Of a DNA stretch of 45,271 nt, positions 31,872 through 42,517 are shown in pieces. A program made the position numbers and the translations under genes. Source of the stretch: Phoronis australis (lineage: Eukaryota; Phoronida; Phoronidae); contig NMRA01000454.1 of NCBI GenBank assembly GCA_002633005.1, positions 217,733 to 263,003 of the forward strand, written 5' to 3'. Under the pieces are notes generated by a model that was not told where the DNA came from, ran no database searches, and saw only the letters and a program-made list of their open reading frames with translations. Within the stretch, counting starts at the first letter, position 1. Each line of letters begins with the position of its first letter.

Positions 31872-32340
31872 CTAAAAATGTAAAACAGTTATTTCGGGTG
31901 CTACGGCTTTAATGGGAAGATATTCATCTTCTGAATACTCTGCAAGCTTAAATTCGTGCTTAGCTACTGCCCAGCCTATAATTAACTTGTTGTTGTTTAT
32001 GACATGATGTGGCATAATCTCTGCACACAGGATGAACATCGGGCTTGATAGTGGATCTCCTTGTCGGAGGCCTTTCTCTATTTTAATACACTGTGATGTA
32101 AATCCGTTGTTCAACGCACATGACGGAATTCCAGAATACAGTGTTCTTATTCTATTGATAAAAACGACGCCGAAATTGAAAGCTTTTAAGAATTGAAATA
32201 ACAAGTTATCCATTCACAGTACCATACGGTTTCTTGAATTCGAGGAATACAATGTGATGAAGGGTCTGCTTTTCTTCATAAAATTCAATCATATCGTCAA
32301 TTGAACATATATTCTGACCTATGTAACGTTTCGGCAGGGA
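31872..32340 (-). pseudogene. LINE reverse transcriptase fragment
   Basis: From 32338 downward: LPKRYIGQNICSIDDMIEFY (typical finger region), HHIVFLEFKKPYGTVNG (motif A region, where LINEs normally have LDF.KAFD) and then a stop. In another frame: FLKAFNFGVVFINRIRTLY, SCALNNGFTSQ and KIEKGLRQGDPLSSPMFIL (motif B). The expected YADD of motif C is replaced by EYSEDEY. The frameshift, the stop and the altered catalytic motifs make it inactive. Confidence 0.75.
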
Positions 32341-33079
32341 TGCTTTATCTGGATGAATCGAATTGTTTATATATTTTGTTTGCGATTGTTTTAGTTATTA
32401 ATTCATAGTCACAATTCGAAAAAGATAGGTTTCCAATTTTCTAGAGATACTAATTCTTCAGACTGTTTTTTTGAAATTAACGTGGTTACGCCTTGCTTTT
32501 GAGAATTTGACATGTGACCCTTTCCAAAGCTGTATGTCACACTCGCCAATAAATTGTGCTTAACTACCTTCCAAATGTTTTATAAAACTCATAACTGATG
32601 CCATTATTACCAGGCGTCTAATTAGGTTTCTTCTCCAGCAGAGACTCGTACAATTCCTTTTCCGTCAGATTTTTTTCTGTCTCGTCAGAATCTGCAGGAG
32701 ATAGCTTTTTGTGTATTGATAAGTTAAAAGGTCTTTCGGATACGACCTTTCTCGAAAAGTGCATTCTTCTACATAGAAGTATAGCTTTTTATAATAATTC
32801 ACCTGTATAATCCATATGCTTGCTGCATCATGTACAATTTCGTCAGCATCTTTGATGGCATTAATGTTATTTTGTTTGCTGTGGAGCAGTTCTACAGTAG
32901 GTGTTTAAAATATTTTCCATTCTCTCCTTGTTCTGCCCATTGCACTTTACTACGCAAAATCGAGCCCTTTATTTTTTGGATCTGGATATTTTGGAGATCA
33001 ATTTCGGCTTTTTGTCATTTCTTATTTCCTGTGAAGGTTTGCTTTCCACCTTTGATGTCAAAGCGTTATTTTTTTTTTG

Positions 33080-33560
33080 TTAAAACACTTTCATTAGAGC
33101 GGATCTTCTTTGCAACCTCTTCTGCAAAAGGGATTGAGGTTTTCTTGGTTTCCATTTTACTAATTCTGAAACAAATTTTTTCTCACGAATATGTCTATCA
33201 AGAGGACTGTAAAAATTCGACACATTTCCACTCTTGTCTAAGTCTCTGGGAGCGCAGTTAATATCACCAGCGCAGAGGATACTTTGATTGCCTACCAAAT
33301 TATGGAGTGGTAAATTAATGAAATCCAGAAATTCGAGTTATTTCCTGGTTTCATTTGGAAAGTACAGATTGAGTAAACTGAAATATTGTTCTGCAATTTT
33401 GCTATTGAGAAAGCTGTATCTACTGTAAGTATCATTCTTGACTAAAGAAGGATCAATATCCAAACATCAACGAATTAAAATGGCAATGCCTTTGCCATGG
33501 TTATTGCCTTCAGTGACTCCAAAATACCGGACCACCCCATTCACGTTACCAATATAGTCA
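33080..33560 (-). pseudogene. LINE endonuclease domain fragment
   Basis: Minus-strand reading gives YFGVTEGNNHGKGIAILI, then a stop. Next come YSRYSFLNSKIAEQYFSLLN, LYFPNE and SILCAGDINCAPRDLDKSGN, the last being the conserved GDfN strand of the endonuclease/exonuclease/phosphatase fold used by L1-type elements to nick DNA. Stops near 33475 and 33340 break the frame. Confidence 0.65.
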
Positions 33561-34099
33561 GGAAAGCTAATATGTTTCTTGTATGTATGGTATATCATAA
33601 CTCTTTTGCTTGAACCGTTTTATGAGCTGAGCTCGCTTATGTTTCTGGAAACGTGCTTAATGTTAAAAATTTTGGATTTCACTAGGGTTTAGGAGACATC
33701 TCTTGACTAAGGTTAGACTTAAAATAATGACATAAGAACCTTAAATGTAGATTCAGGATTTATGGATATGTACATACAGACAGGCACTAAATAGGGTAAG
33801 GGGGGCGAAAGGATCAGCAAGAAATTCACGATCATACTCGCACGGCCATATCACCGGCTATTTTTTTGAAATGGGGATCCTAAACGTTCAAGTGTCACAT
33901 AGAGAAACGATTCATATCACTATGGTAAATTACTTACACTTGTGATAAGGTTCACTCTGTTCTCTGAAGTCAGAACGAAAATTAGTCTGTATTTGGACCA
34001 CACAAACTTGACCTGGGGCTTTTTATTTACCATCTATAGTAGCAGGTAGTACTGTGTACTTACGGTTTTGCTTATGCGGAATCTTGTGCAATTGAGTTT

Positions 34100-34522
34100 C
34101 TTTTTCAAATGGAAAACATTTTGTCTGCACTGATAGTTGATAAATTTACCGATGATTGGTCAAGGGTTGGGTTGATTTGCAGAGCTACTGGAACATGTTA
34201 ATCTTCTTGTCGACGTATCTTGGGATATTTTCTTACTCGGTGAGCAAGGTCTATCTTGTCTAGATCGATAGACATTTTTAACAATATGGTCGCAGTCCTC
34301 GTTTGGCTGTTCACCAATGCAGTGGATCTTAATCATAATTGAGTTACGTCTAGACTATTGTTCATATGTATTTAATTTATTCTGTAAGTTTTGATTTGCC
34401 TGTCTTATTGCTTGTAAGTCATTCTTCAGCTTTCTCAGTTCATCATCGAAGACTTCTTTAAAGGACCGAATTATTCTATCTTCCGTGGAATGGAGTCTCT
34501 TTTCTAGGTCACGATCCGCCAT
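34100..34522 (-). pseudogene. LINE ORF1-like protein, coiled coil plus RRM start
   Basis: From the minus-strand ATG at 34522 the frame reads MADRDLEKRLHSTEDRIIRS, then a leucine/charged heptad region (KEVFDDELRKLKNDLQAIRQ and on) up to TYEQ and a stop at 34355-34357. Directly after the stop, in frame, comes SRRNSIMIKIHCIGEQPNED, which matches the start of the L1 ORF1 RNA-recognition motif (sRRN.l.i.Gi.E...E). The coiled coil is where L1 ORF1p trimerises. Later lesions destroy the rest. Confidence 0.6.
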
Positions 34523-35220
34523 AGTGACTGTGGATGTTCCTATTCACAAACCTCAACGCAACGGAAGGGGTTATTGACTAGACTGCCCGCAACGTCAGCT
34601 GGGTGTTACGCAATCATAGGTTGAATTAACAAGATTACCACCAGACAAAACTTCAGGGGGTTTGAGACAAACTTAGAATTAGGGCATGTGATGTTCAATC
34701 AAAAAATGTAAACTCGAAGGAGAAAGCTCACCAAATTATTAAAATTGTTCATGAAATGTTGGTTCCAGAAAGCCGGGGGGACAGCGACACCACTGTATTG
34801 AATGATGTTGTGCAGAAAACACGATGGTTGTTTGTTTTTTGACGGATATAAAGACTAAAATAGACGAAGCATTGTTTTTCAAATGTCCGTCCTGCAAAGG
34901 CACCCTCTGCAGATAATGCACGCCTTCTTAACATTGATCTCATAACTGTTAACATCTCTACATTGTCTTGAAAGCAGAGAGCAAATGCATTTCGAGTTGG
35001 TGCAACACTTCAATTTGAATCACAGCATGAAACAATAACCGTGGCCTCGGCACAGAACTGTTTCTTGATAACATTGGATTAATTTAAGTTTAGCCAAGAC
35101 TATCCTTTAGATAAAGCTGCGCTGGTAACAATATGTTACTTTATCTAAAACACTATTCAACGTAACATTTTGCTAAATATGTGTTTACATGTGTAATTGT
35201 CTCTGCCTCTACCTCTCCAG
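34523..35220. other. Intron before FN3 exon C
   Basis: 35020-35220 matches 37760-37967 in front of exon D: 'gtggcctc..cacagaactgtttcttgat', 'ataa.gctg..ctggtaac', 'tctaaaac' and 'acatgtgtaa.tgtct.tgcctctac'. Exon C and D were therefore duplicated with their upstream intron. The rest of the stretch is unassigned. Confidence 0.6.
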
Positions 35221-35469
35221 AACTCGCTCCAGCCACTATTATCACTGTGGTAGGGACTGGGGCATCAATTATCGTCAGTTGGTCTGCAGCAAATGGCGAT
35301 AAAGACAGTTACAGAGTTTCTTGCGGAAACAACCACTTCGTTGCAGACAAGACTGCAACCAACAAACGTTGCACTGGAATGACTTGTGGAACTGAATACG
35401 CTGTTGCCATAACAACAGTCAAGGCAGGATGGGCTGATGTAGCTTCATTGCCGAAGGCAGTTAAAGCAA
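35221..35469 (+). CDS. FN3-like domain exon C
   Basis: The acceptor 'tctacctctccag' ends at 35220 and the donor gttagt is at 35470. It is phase 1-1 and 83 codons long. The landmarks are IIVSWSAANG (B-strand Trp), SYRVSCGNNHF (C-strand Cys), KRCTGMTCGTEYAVAITT (second Cys and FN3 loop) and AGWADV. It has an additional third cysteine in the loop (MTCGTEY) that no other exon shares. It is closest to exon D, with about 70% of residues identical by eye. If the donor were skipped, translation would stop at once (tag at 35472). Confidence 0.85.
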
Positions 35470-36530
35470 GTTAGTGTTTTTTATGCGTTTTTGCTTACAT
35501 GTATAGATGTACGTTTGTCATGGCTTCTCCCGATTATGGGTAACGCAAGTTGTAACCGGCCGGTGTTAATAGCGTTTGGTGTGGGGATGGCAGTGAGGAA
35601 AGCCCAAGACTCAACATCACCGGCTTTGTTTTCAAAAAACATCACCAGCAAACGCACAATACAAATTACGCAGGGACTCTAAAATATCGGTTTAGTTAGC
35701 CACAATACAACAGTGCCCATCAGGCACCCTTGTGTTTCCTCATGATATGTGGTGTATATATAATTAATTATTTTAGTGACAAATACAATTAATTCAAACA
35801 TTTATAGGTGTTACATTTGTAAGACAAATAAGTACCTTGTCACCTTAACTTCACAACTTATATTTACCACAACAACGACGATTTCTACGTTCAAAAGCAG
35901 AGTTTTAGCGAATTGCCTAGGGAATACAATCTTTCAAAATCTGCTAAGTTCGGAATTTGAAGTGAAAAACGAACGGGAGAACCATCTAAAATGTAGGTCA
36001 TCCCCCAAAGAATCGCAGTCATAACACGAGCAAAGTCTCTCACTTACGTAGCGTCACAGCATGACTAGCTCTAAATTGGTTGACCCCTAGATAAAAACGC
36101 AAAGCTCTGTTTTGAATGTTTTGGTCATTTCCTCACTTTTGTAACACCAAACAGGTGGACCGAAATCAAAGGTTGGTGCCAAAGGCGAAAGTAAATAATG
36201 TTTTAATTGATTCGAATCCTAGATTCTTGTTAATTCAGAACGTTGGGCATATCTTACTTAACGCTCTACCATAAGCATCAGATAACGTATTCAAATTTTC
36301 AAGGTGAATACAGACTAAGTAATTGTTAAAGGTCTTATTTTAAACTAATGTCACTGTGTATTTAAAATTTCTTCTATGCGTGAAATTAGTTTGAAAATGA
36401 AGAACGTTAGTTTTTTCATATTTAAAACCATTCTCCAATTTTAACAGTTGTTTAAAACCTTTAACATCTTCTGCATGTCAATTTCAGTCCCAGACAAATG
36501 TGCAAAATCTTGTCCTTTCCACATTTGACA
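35470..36530 (+). other. Intron after exon C, first part
   Basis: The first 130 bases align with the start of the intron after exon D: 'gttagtg/tttttt', 'catgcc/gtttgtcatgg.ttc.cccg', 'ggtgttaa'. The open frames at 35491 and 35776 are not preserved in the D copy and look random. Nothing else was recognised. Confidence 0.5.
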
Positions 36531-36532
36531 CC

Positions 36533-36571
36533 TTTACTCATGTTTAATGTCCATAGCAAAGTCATTTATAT

Positions 36572-36633
<62 letters not shown>

Positions 36634-36762
36634 AATATATATGTGTGTGTATATATATATATCTTTACATATACATTTGTATACACATACACTGTACATA
36701 TATATACATATATATGTTTGTGTGTGTATATATATATTCATATATTTTAGATATATGTGATC
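36533..36762. repeat. (AC)25 microsatellite with AT/GT flanks
   Basis: An alternating AC run at 36581-36630 is preceded by TA repeats and followed by AT/GT-alternating sequence up to about 36762. The leader 'cacatttgacaccttta...taatgtcc' also precedes the microsatellite at 39334, so both sit at the same position of duplicated introns. The two long open frames over it are simple-repeat artefacts. Confidence 0.9.
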
Positions 36763-36769
36763 TATCTTA

Positions 36770-37967
36770 GGCCTCCTTCGTCAATAACTTGAATGAAATC
36801 TAGTTTGCATTCTTTTGTCGCTTTTTCTTGGCTGCATTAGCCTTAGATGTATCGCTTTTACAATACTAACGGATTTTATTGCTATGACGAGTGTTGCTAT
36901 TTCGATAGGATGGTTGGATAGGTTTGGAAAATATTCCTAGATGCATGATGTGAATATCCTGGGTCTCCTGACATCAATCAAAAACAAGAAAATGAGGAGC
37001 AAGTGGATAAAGTGAGTTCGTAGTTTAAAGCAAAGACATTGGTCCAATGGTCAAAGAAAACAAGGCTATCTAGTTGAAAGTGTTCCACAGCCGCTAATGC
37101 AAATTACCACCTTTGTCTGAGGTCATCAAATATACCTTATGAATGTTGCGCCGAATAGCTGGGCATCAGTCTAGAAAGATATTTGTTCAGGAATATGCTA
37201 AGACCACTTAATTGTTGCAAACATATACAAAACACCAGAGAACGGATAATCATGTAAATGTTGGAGTGCAAAATCTTGGTACACTGATCTGGAACAGCCC
37301 TCTAAAGTAGACATGCCTACCCGCTGTTGTCCTGAAAAATTACCTTTCCCCTCATTTCTCTTGAAACGTGCGAGAACTAATATTTTAACCCTACCTGGAA
37401 TTGTTTAAGCTTGTTTTAACATTCCTGGCAACGGTATTTAACCTCCATGATTTTCTGTCATTGCTACAATGAAAATAACATCGAGAAAATATGTTAAAAA
37501 ATGTTTGTAAGGCAACAGCGTAGGACAGATATCAGAGAAATATGAGGCATTTTTTGCAATCCTCGATTGTCACCCAGTGAAGCCAAAATATGAAGCTGGG
37601 TCTCCCAATCGGAAGTCCGGAGCTCAAACGTCCGTGACACGTCGTCTTTTCTGCAGATAAAGAACTTAGATTCAATTTGGATCACATACCTGTTCACAAC
37701 TTTCTATTGTCAGGAAGTAAAATGCAAGTGTGTCTCGAGATGTAGCTTGATTCTAATTTGAATTACAGCAAGCATTGTGGCCTCATCACAGAACTGTTTC
37801 TTGATTTGGTAGCCTTAATAAGAGTTTGATAAAGGGTGTCCTTCACATAACGCTGTAGCTGGTAACCGTTATTTTTTCTAAAACCCAATGTGAATTATTT
37901 AACTTTTAGTTTTGTTAACACCCTACTTACATGTGTAAGTGTCTATGCCTCTACTGTACCTTTCTAG
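36770..37967 (+). repeat. Intron module before exon D (paralogue of 44137-45271)
   Basis: 36770-36808 matches 41320-41361. 36815-37612 matches 44140-45271, including 'gcatgatgt.aatat.ctgg', 'gccgct.a.gcaaa.tac', 'atttgtt.ag.gatatg.ta.gaccac', 'cattcctggcaacggtat' and 'gattgtcacc'. The module ends at the acceptor of exon D (tttctag, 37961-37967). Confidence 0.8.
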
Positions 37968-38216
37968 AACTCGCTGCAGCCACTAGTATCAGTGTGGTTG
38001 GAGGTGAGACAACACTTGACGTCAGCTGGACTGCAGCAAAGGGAAACAAAGACAGTTACAAAGTGTCTTGCGGAAACAACCACTTCACTGTAGATAAGTC
38101 GGCTACCAACAAACAATGCACTGGCTTGACGTCTGGTGCTGAGTATGCTGTTACCATAACAACGATCAAGACAGGATGGGTTGATGTAGTTTCCTTGAAG
38201 AAGACAGCTAAGACAA
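37968..38216 (+). CDS. FN3-like domain exon D
   Basis: The acceptor 'ctgtacctttctag' ends at 37967 and the donor gttagt is at 38217. It is phase 1-1 and 83 codons long, the same length as exon C. The landmarks are TTLDVSWTAAKG, SYKVSCGNNHFTVDKSATNK (C-strand Cys), QCTGLTSGAEYAVTITT (second Cys, FN3 loop and F-strand) and TGWVDV. With exon C it forms the youngest pair: the splice sites, the first codons (AACTCGCT) and about 200 bp of upstream intron are also alike, 2747 bp apart. It belongs to an extracellular FN3-repeat protein of unknown identity. Confidence 0.85.
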
Positions 38217-39333
38217 GTTAGTTTTTTGTGATCATGTGTACAGACATGCCTTTGCCATGGTTTCGCCCGCAGATTTGTTGTGCAAGTCTTAACAGACTGG
38301 TGTTAAGCAGTAGTCCCCGAGAGCACCAGACATTCCGCTGCTAGGTGGTGGTCAGTGGGTTTTTACCAAATTTGATCCCATGAGACCCATAAACAGTGGT
38401 GAAATATTTACCCAAAGTGTTACGTTCTCAATAGTTATAGGATCAAAACATTGCGACTTGGAAGCCACGTTTTCACAGTGTAATAACAGTCCAAATTTAA
38501 CTGTTAATATTTTTAATTGAATGGAAGATATTCAACTATTACTCACTAGGCATTTTTAGTTATGCCAGTAGATTGTTACACATATGTTTTGAAGGAAAAA
38601 GATACCTATTTACCGTCCTTTATTGGTAGTTTTACTATACTAGCAACACCTTCTGAGAGCCCAACGCAACGGTACAAGATCTCCCCACCCTAATTCGATA
38701 AAATCCTGATTCTTGTAACCTTAAATAACACAGAACTGTAGATGGCAGCTGATATGAACTCAGCAGTTGAGAAACACCATTCTTCACCTTCATGATGACC
38801 ATAAAAAGTTAAACATTTCCAAACAAACATCTGACCTGTGTAACTGTGTTTCTGTAATCCATTATTTGCATAGCATACATTATCTTTGATGCACAAGTAT
38901 TACATAAAAACTATAGGCTCAAGATCCTCGATACATATTGGGTTACTTCACACAAAAACTCGAGGTAAACGTGAATTTTTAACTACATTTCAAATTCAGC
39001 ACACATGAAGCAATGCTGGAATCATGTACGTGGCTATCAGATAAAATGACCCGCAGGCCCTCAAGTCCGCGGGCCAGTTTGAGAGACCCATGGGTCATGT
39101 TAGTTTTCCCTGTCCCTTTTATTCCAATTTGAAGAGTGCAAAGTTTGATATGCGACTCTGTCTTCTACCTCGGGATGAGTGAGTGTAAAAAAACTGTGAA
39201 CTGCATATTCAACATCTCTGGCATGTACATGTCATTTAAAAAAAAGTGCAATGTCAACAAAATATAGATGCACTGAAGTTTGTTTGGGCCACACTTGACA
39301 CCTTTAATAAAAAATTAATGTCCAGAGCTAAGT
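38217..39333 (+). other. Intron after exon D
   Basis: The start is paralogous to the intron after exon C. Bases 39215-39330 ('catgt.catgtcatttaa', 'cacacttgacacctttaata', 'taatgtcca') match 36470-36570. No gene was seen. Confidence 0.5.

Positions 39334-39402
<69 letters not shown>
39334..39402. repeat. (AT)n-(GT)n microsatellite
   Basis: TA/AT alternation at 39334-39358 passes into GT alternation to 39402. It occupies the same place, after 'taatgtccagagctaagt', as the AC microsatellite after exon C, but with the complementary dinucleotide. Confidence 0.9.
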
Positions 39403-39404
<2 letters not shown>

Positions 39405-39439
39405 AAGTGTGTGTCTTTAAGGAAAATTTTGTCGATGTT

Positions 39440-40260
39440 AAAACTTACCACTGACAGACATCATTTTCAGGAGGGAACCAACCACTATACAGAGTGCCAT
39501 TTAATGGTACACAGTTCAACAATGCTCAGTAAATCGTACTAATTGCATCATAGATGTACATACTACCATTAACATTATTTTGCAGCGATTTATAAAACAG
39601 ATGTTCATTATTTTTCCAGTCAAAAGCCTCCTTCATTTCCACAATTGTCACAGATTTAGAAAGGTTAAACCACAGATACCCACAATTCTATGATTCAACA
39701 CTGTGATGATGAGTTTATAAATATTTGGACGAAGACTAATCCCAAAGTAGTTCTAATGTATTTTAGGGTTGTCAGTTTAATTCTTAAGTATCTGGATTAT
39801 AATTGCCTTATAACAATCAGAAGGCAATTGTCCAATTTTATAAGATTCATTAAACAACTGGTTTAGAATAACAACCCTTGTTTCGGGTCCCATCTAACAA
39901 ACTCACAAGGAACACTGTCATAGATGTCGTGCTGTTATTCTTTGTTTTCATAAAACATTTTTCTAAATGTTAACTCATATTCAGGGTTTTCAAATTTATT
40001 CATCACCAAATGCAGTATGTATAGAAGTGCATTTAAGTAATTGTTCGTGATCATTTCCCACTTTTTTAAAACATGGTTTATGCTATTATTTGAATTCAAA
40101 ACTTCCAGGGGAACTTCAACTTCGGTAAACTTTGTTGGTAACAGTTTTTTTCAATATAAGCTCAGAAATACTTAGAATTACTAGTATTCAGATTCTAAAT
40201 TTCAATCTGCACTTGCAAGTGGTATAAACATTTGGCGCATTTTAGTTTTTGTACAATAGA
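39440..40260 (-). pseudogene. Antisense LINE reverse transcriptase fragment
   Basis: On the minus strand, from about 39840 down, the translation gives a LNQLFNESYKIGQLPSDCYK segment running on to AIIIQILKN. Next come NYFGISLRPNIYKLIITVLN (usual form NYRGISL....K.....LN.R) and TIVEMKEAFDWKNNEHLFYK (motif A, usual form FvDFkKAFD.v.r..L). Then comes LLNCVPLNGTLYSGWFPPEN, the strand before motif B. Upstream, 40070-39840, is the more N-terminal region. The motif A aspartates are partly lost and several stops occur. It inserts after the microsatellite in the intron following exon D. Confidence 0.65.
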
Positions 40261-40690
40261 TATTGAGCAGACATCAATAACTGTTGTAATGTAAAAATTC
40301 CTGTGTCCTCTTTGACTTCCTAAGATCAGTTTCTCAATATAATTTAAATTTTCCACAAATCTTTATCAAGTTCCTAATTCCAGTAAGACTAATTCCTTTT
40401 AAAATATTTTCTTAGTACACGGTTATAATCCTTGAAATCCAGTTAGCTATCCATTTCCTGATTAATAGGTCAACAAATGACTGAGGAACTATTCCAAGTG
40501 GTTTTGAAAGTCTTTAGATAACAATAATGAACCAATTAAACATTTCATTCATCATTAAATGTCGCGTTACTACTTAAATCTGTCGCGATATTGGAAGTGC
40601 CATATTTACGTTTTTTCCAAAAAGGGTATTTGAATATAAAGCTCTATCGATACCAGATGATCGCACCTTAAACCAAGAACAGAATGATCT

Positions 40691-41095
40691 GGGCCCGGTC
40701 TCTAATCTTTGTACTCGAAACGAACTCGAAACTATTTTTGGGAATTTCTCTGCTCCTTTTGTGCGAACTTAGGATACTTGGTTATCATACTGTGTTCGAA
40801 TACATTATAGTTTATGCTTAGGAGTTTCTAGTTCAAGTTTGCCCTTGAAGACCCTTATATTCGTGCTACAAACTCGAGTAAAAACTCGAAATTTCGAGTT
40901 CAAACTCGAACTTATTGCTTTAATATTGGGTTTACAAACTGTGAACTAAGGGCAATAAATTATCTACGTAAGTTATTGTGTACTCGAGCATAGAATAATA
41001 GACACTTATATTGAGCTCGCCCAAAAATAGAGTAGAAAATGCCAAACTTAATTTCCAGTTCCATTTCGAGTAAAAAGATTGGAGACTGGGCCCTG
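40691..41095. mobile_element. MITE copy 2 (about 405 bp, uninterrupted)
   Basis: Terminal inverted repeats of about 50 bp open with gggcccggtctctaatcttt at the left and gggcccagtctccaatcttt on the complement of the right end. Palindromic motifs in the body include 'ctcgaaatttcgag' near 40884. It is the intact counterpart of the copy at 25132-25688. There is no protein. No clear target duplication beside the ends could be fixed. Confidence 0.75.
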
Positions 41096-41397
41096 GTGCC
41101 ATACACAGTGGCCCATGTAATGCGTGTATATGTAACATGCCATTAATTCATGTTGGTGAGTTAATATAATCTACAACAACATTTCCTCTAGCCGAGATAA
41201 AACTATTAATTTCAAATTATAGAGTACTTCTGCCATTAGCAATAGCCAATTTTGAATCGATCACAAAGTCAAAGCATCATCTAATCAATTGGTCTGAAAA
41301 CCTCTGATCTGCCCTTGGCTTACTTCGTCAACATCTTGAATGAAGTCTAGTTTGCATTATTTTGATGTAACAGAGCAAGTCTCCAATGAACATCAAA

Positions 41398-41658
41398 AAT
41401 GTGTATTTCCTCTCATCAGGCGTACGTTTCAGTTCAATTGCACATGATAAAGGTCAATTTTCATGAAGGCAAAGGAAGGAAACACCCTTCTCCTAAGCCT
41501 GTCGCTAGCGAAGTGTCCGACACATACAGTCGCGCCCGCATGCCCACGTAACAAAGGCGCACTGAGACGCTACAAAGAGATTAGCACAAGAATAACTGAA
41601 CATTTGCAACTAAATAAGAATAACAATAAGCGTAAAGTTACGAACGTCCCGTCACATT
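41398..41658 (+). repeat. 261-bp direct repeat, left copy (possible pseudo-LTR)
   Basis: This is co-linear without indels to 43874-44134 (offset 2476), with roughly 16 mismatches. The 65-residue frame present in both copies ('MKAKEGNTLLL...') has no family resemblance and is open in both only because they are copies. Confidence 0.85.
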
Positions 41659-41704
41659 CTCCCCCCTAACAAAAATTGTCGTCCGGACATCATTAACATA
41701 CAAT

Positions 41705-42437
41705 ATGAAAACAAAGCGCAGTGAAATGGAAATCATTCAGTCTCCTCGTACTGGCTACAGACATCACAACGCACATTCCACTTTCTGTACGCTAATAGAC
41801 TGGGTGTATCGCATTAACAACACTTGGGCTAGATTTGATTCTAATATCAAAGAACTTACAACGAATTTGCAAAAGAATGGCTATCCCCTAGAATTAGTCA
41901 ATAGGGTACTGAAAGCAAGACTCCAACGTAACCCTGATGATGTTCATCCTGTAGACAAAACTAACTACAAGTACTTTAAAATACCCTATGTTGGGTTTTA
42001 CGCCAAAAATTCCTCAACGAAAACTCAACAAATTGGTGAATGATTACTGTGTGAACTTAAGAGTTGTATTAACATTCAAGTCTCTAAAACTGTCGAGTTT
42101 ATTTAACCCTAAGGACAAAATTTCTATGGGTCTACGGTCCAAGGTTGTATACAAATTTATCTGTGCTGGATGTGGCTCCAGTTATATAGGCGAAACTGTT
42201 CGCCATTTGAAAACCAGGACCAAGGAACATCTATATTCTGACAGTAATTCACATGTAAATATTCACCTGCAGAGCTCCAATCATTGTTATCAGCAGTGCT
42301 CTTTCAATGACTTTGCAATAATAGACCAGGCAGTAACAACAAAGGAGCTTAAAATTCGTGAGGCTTTACATATCAGTTGGTGCAAGCCCAATCTCAATAG
42401 GCAACTGACACACCACAGGTTGTCATTGTTGGTATAG
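41705..42437 (+). pseudogene. Penelope-like element, connector and GIY-YIG endonuclease, frameshifted
   Basis: The first frame (41705-42043) gives TLIDWVYRINNTWARFDSNI followed by LQKNGYPLELV, the connector that follows RT in Penelope-like elements. A frameshift near 41995-42005 moves to a second frame. This holds KLVNDYCVNLRVV, KISMGLRSKVVYKFICAGCG, SSYIGETVRHLKTRTKEHL and, at the end, KIREALHISWCKPNLNRQL. The last parts are the GIY-YIG nuclease fold: the Y of the first motif, YIG, the catalytic Arg in RTKEH, and the Glu/Asn of the final helix. CAGC is the usual zinc-like Cys pair. In living elements the endonuclease nicks target DNA to prime reverse transcription. Here RT is absent and the frame is broken once; the endonuclease residues themselves look preserved. 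Confidence 0.85.
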
Positions 42438-42517
42438 TTCATTGTCACTCCCTGTAACTGACTGTATCTGTGCTTCATTACTTGTTGCTGGGCCTAGCTA
42501 GGTGGCCACTGTATTAT

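Larger units (their letters stand above)
31872..34522 (-). mobile_element. Degenerate antisense LINE of L1/Tx1 type (ORF1, endonuclease, RT)
   Basis: Three domains in retrotransposon order lie on the minus strand over 2.65 kb: an ORF1-like coiled coil (from 34522), an apurinic-like endonuclease (about 33560-33080) and RT (about 32340-31872). The order and the coiled-coil ORF1 fit L1/Tx1-like elements. The element is antisense to the FN3 gene, in the intron between exons B and C. It ends inside the RT catalytic region, so the 3' part is missing or unrecognisable. Confidence 0.7.

Noticed and set aside
36498-36770. 90-residue Thr/His-rich frame
   Set aside because: It is a translation of the (AC)n/(AT)n microsatellite.
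41463-41669. Frame 'MKAKEGNTLLL...' present twice (also 43939-44136)
   Set aside because: It lies in a 261-bp direct repeat that differs by about 16 substitutions. There is no motif, and the frame is open in both by copying.
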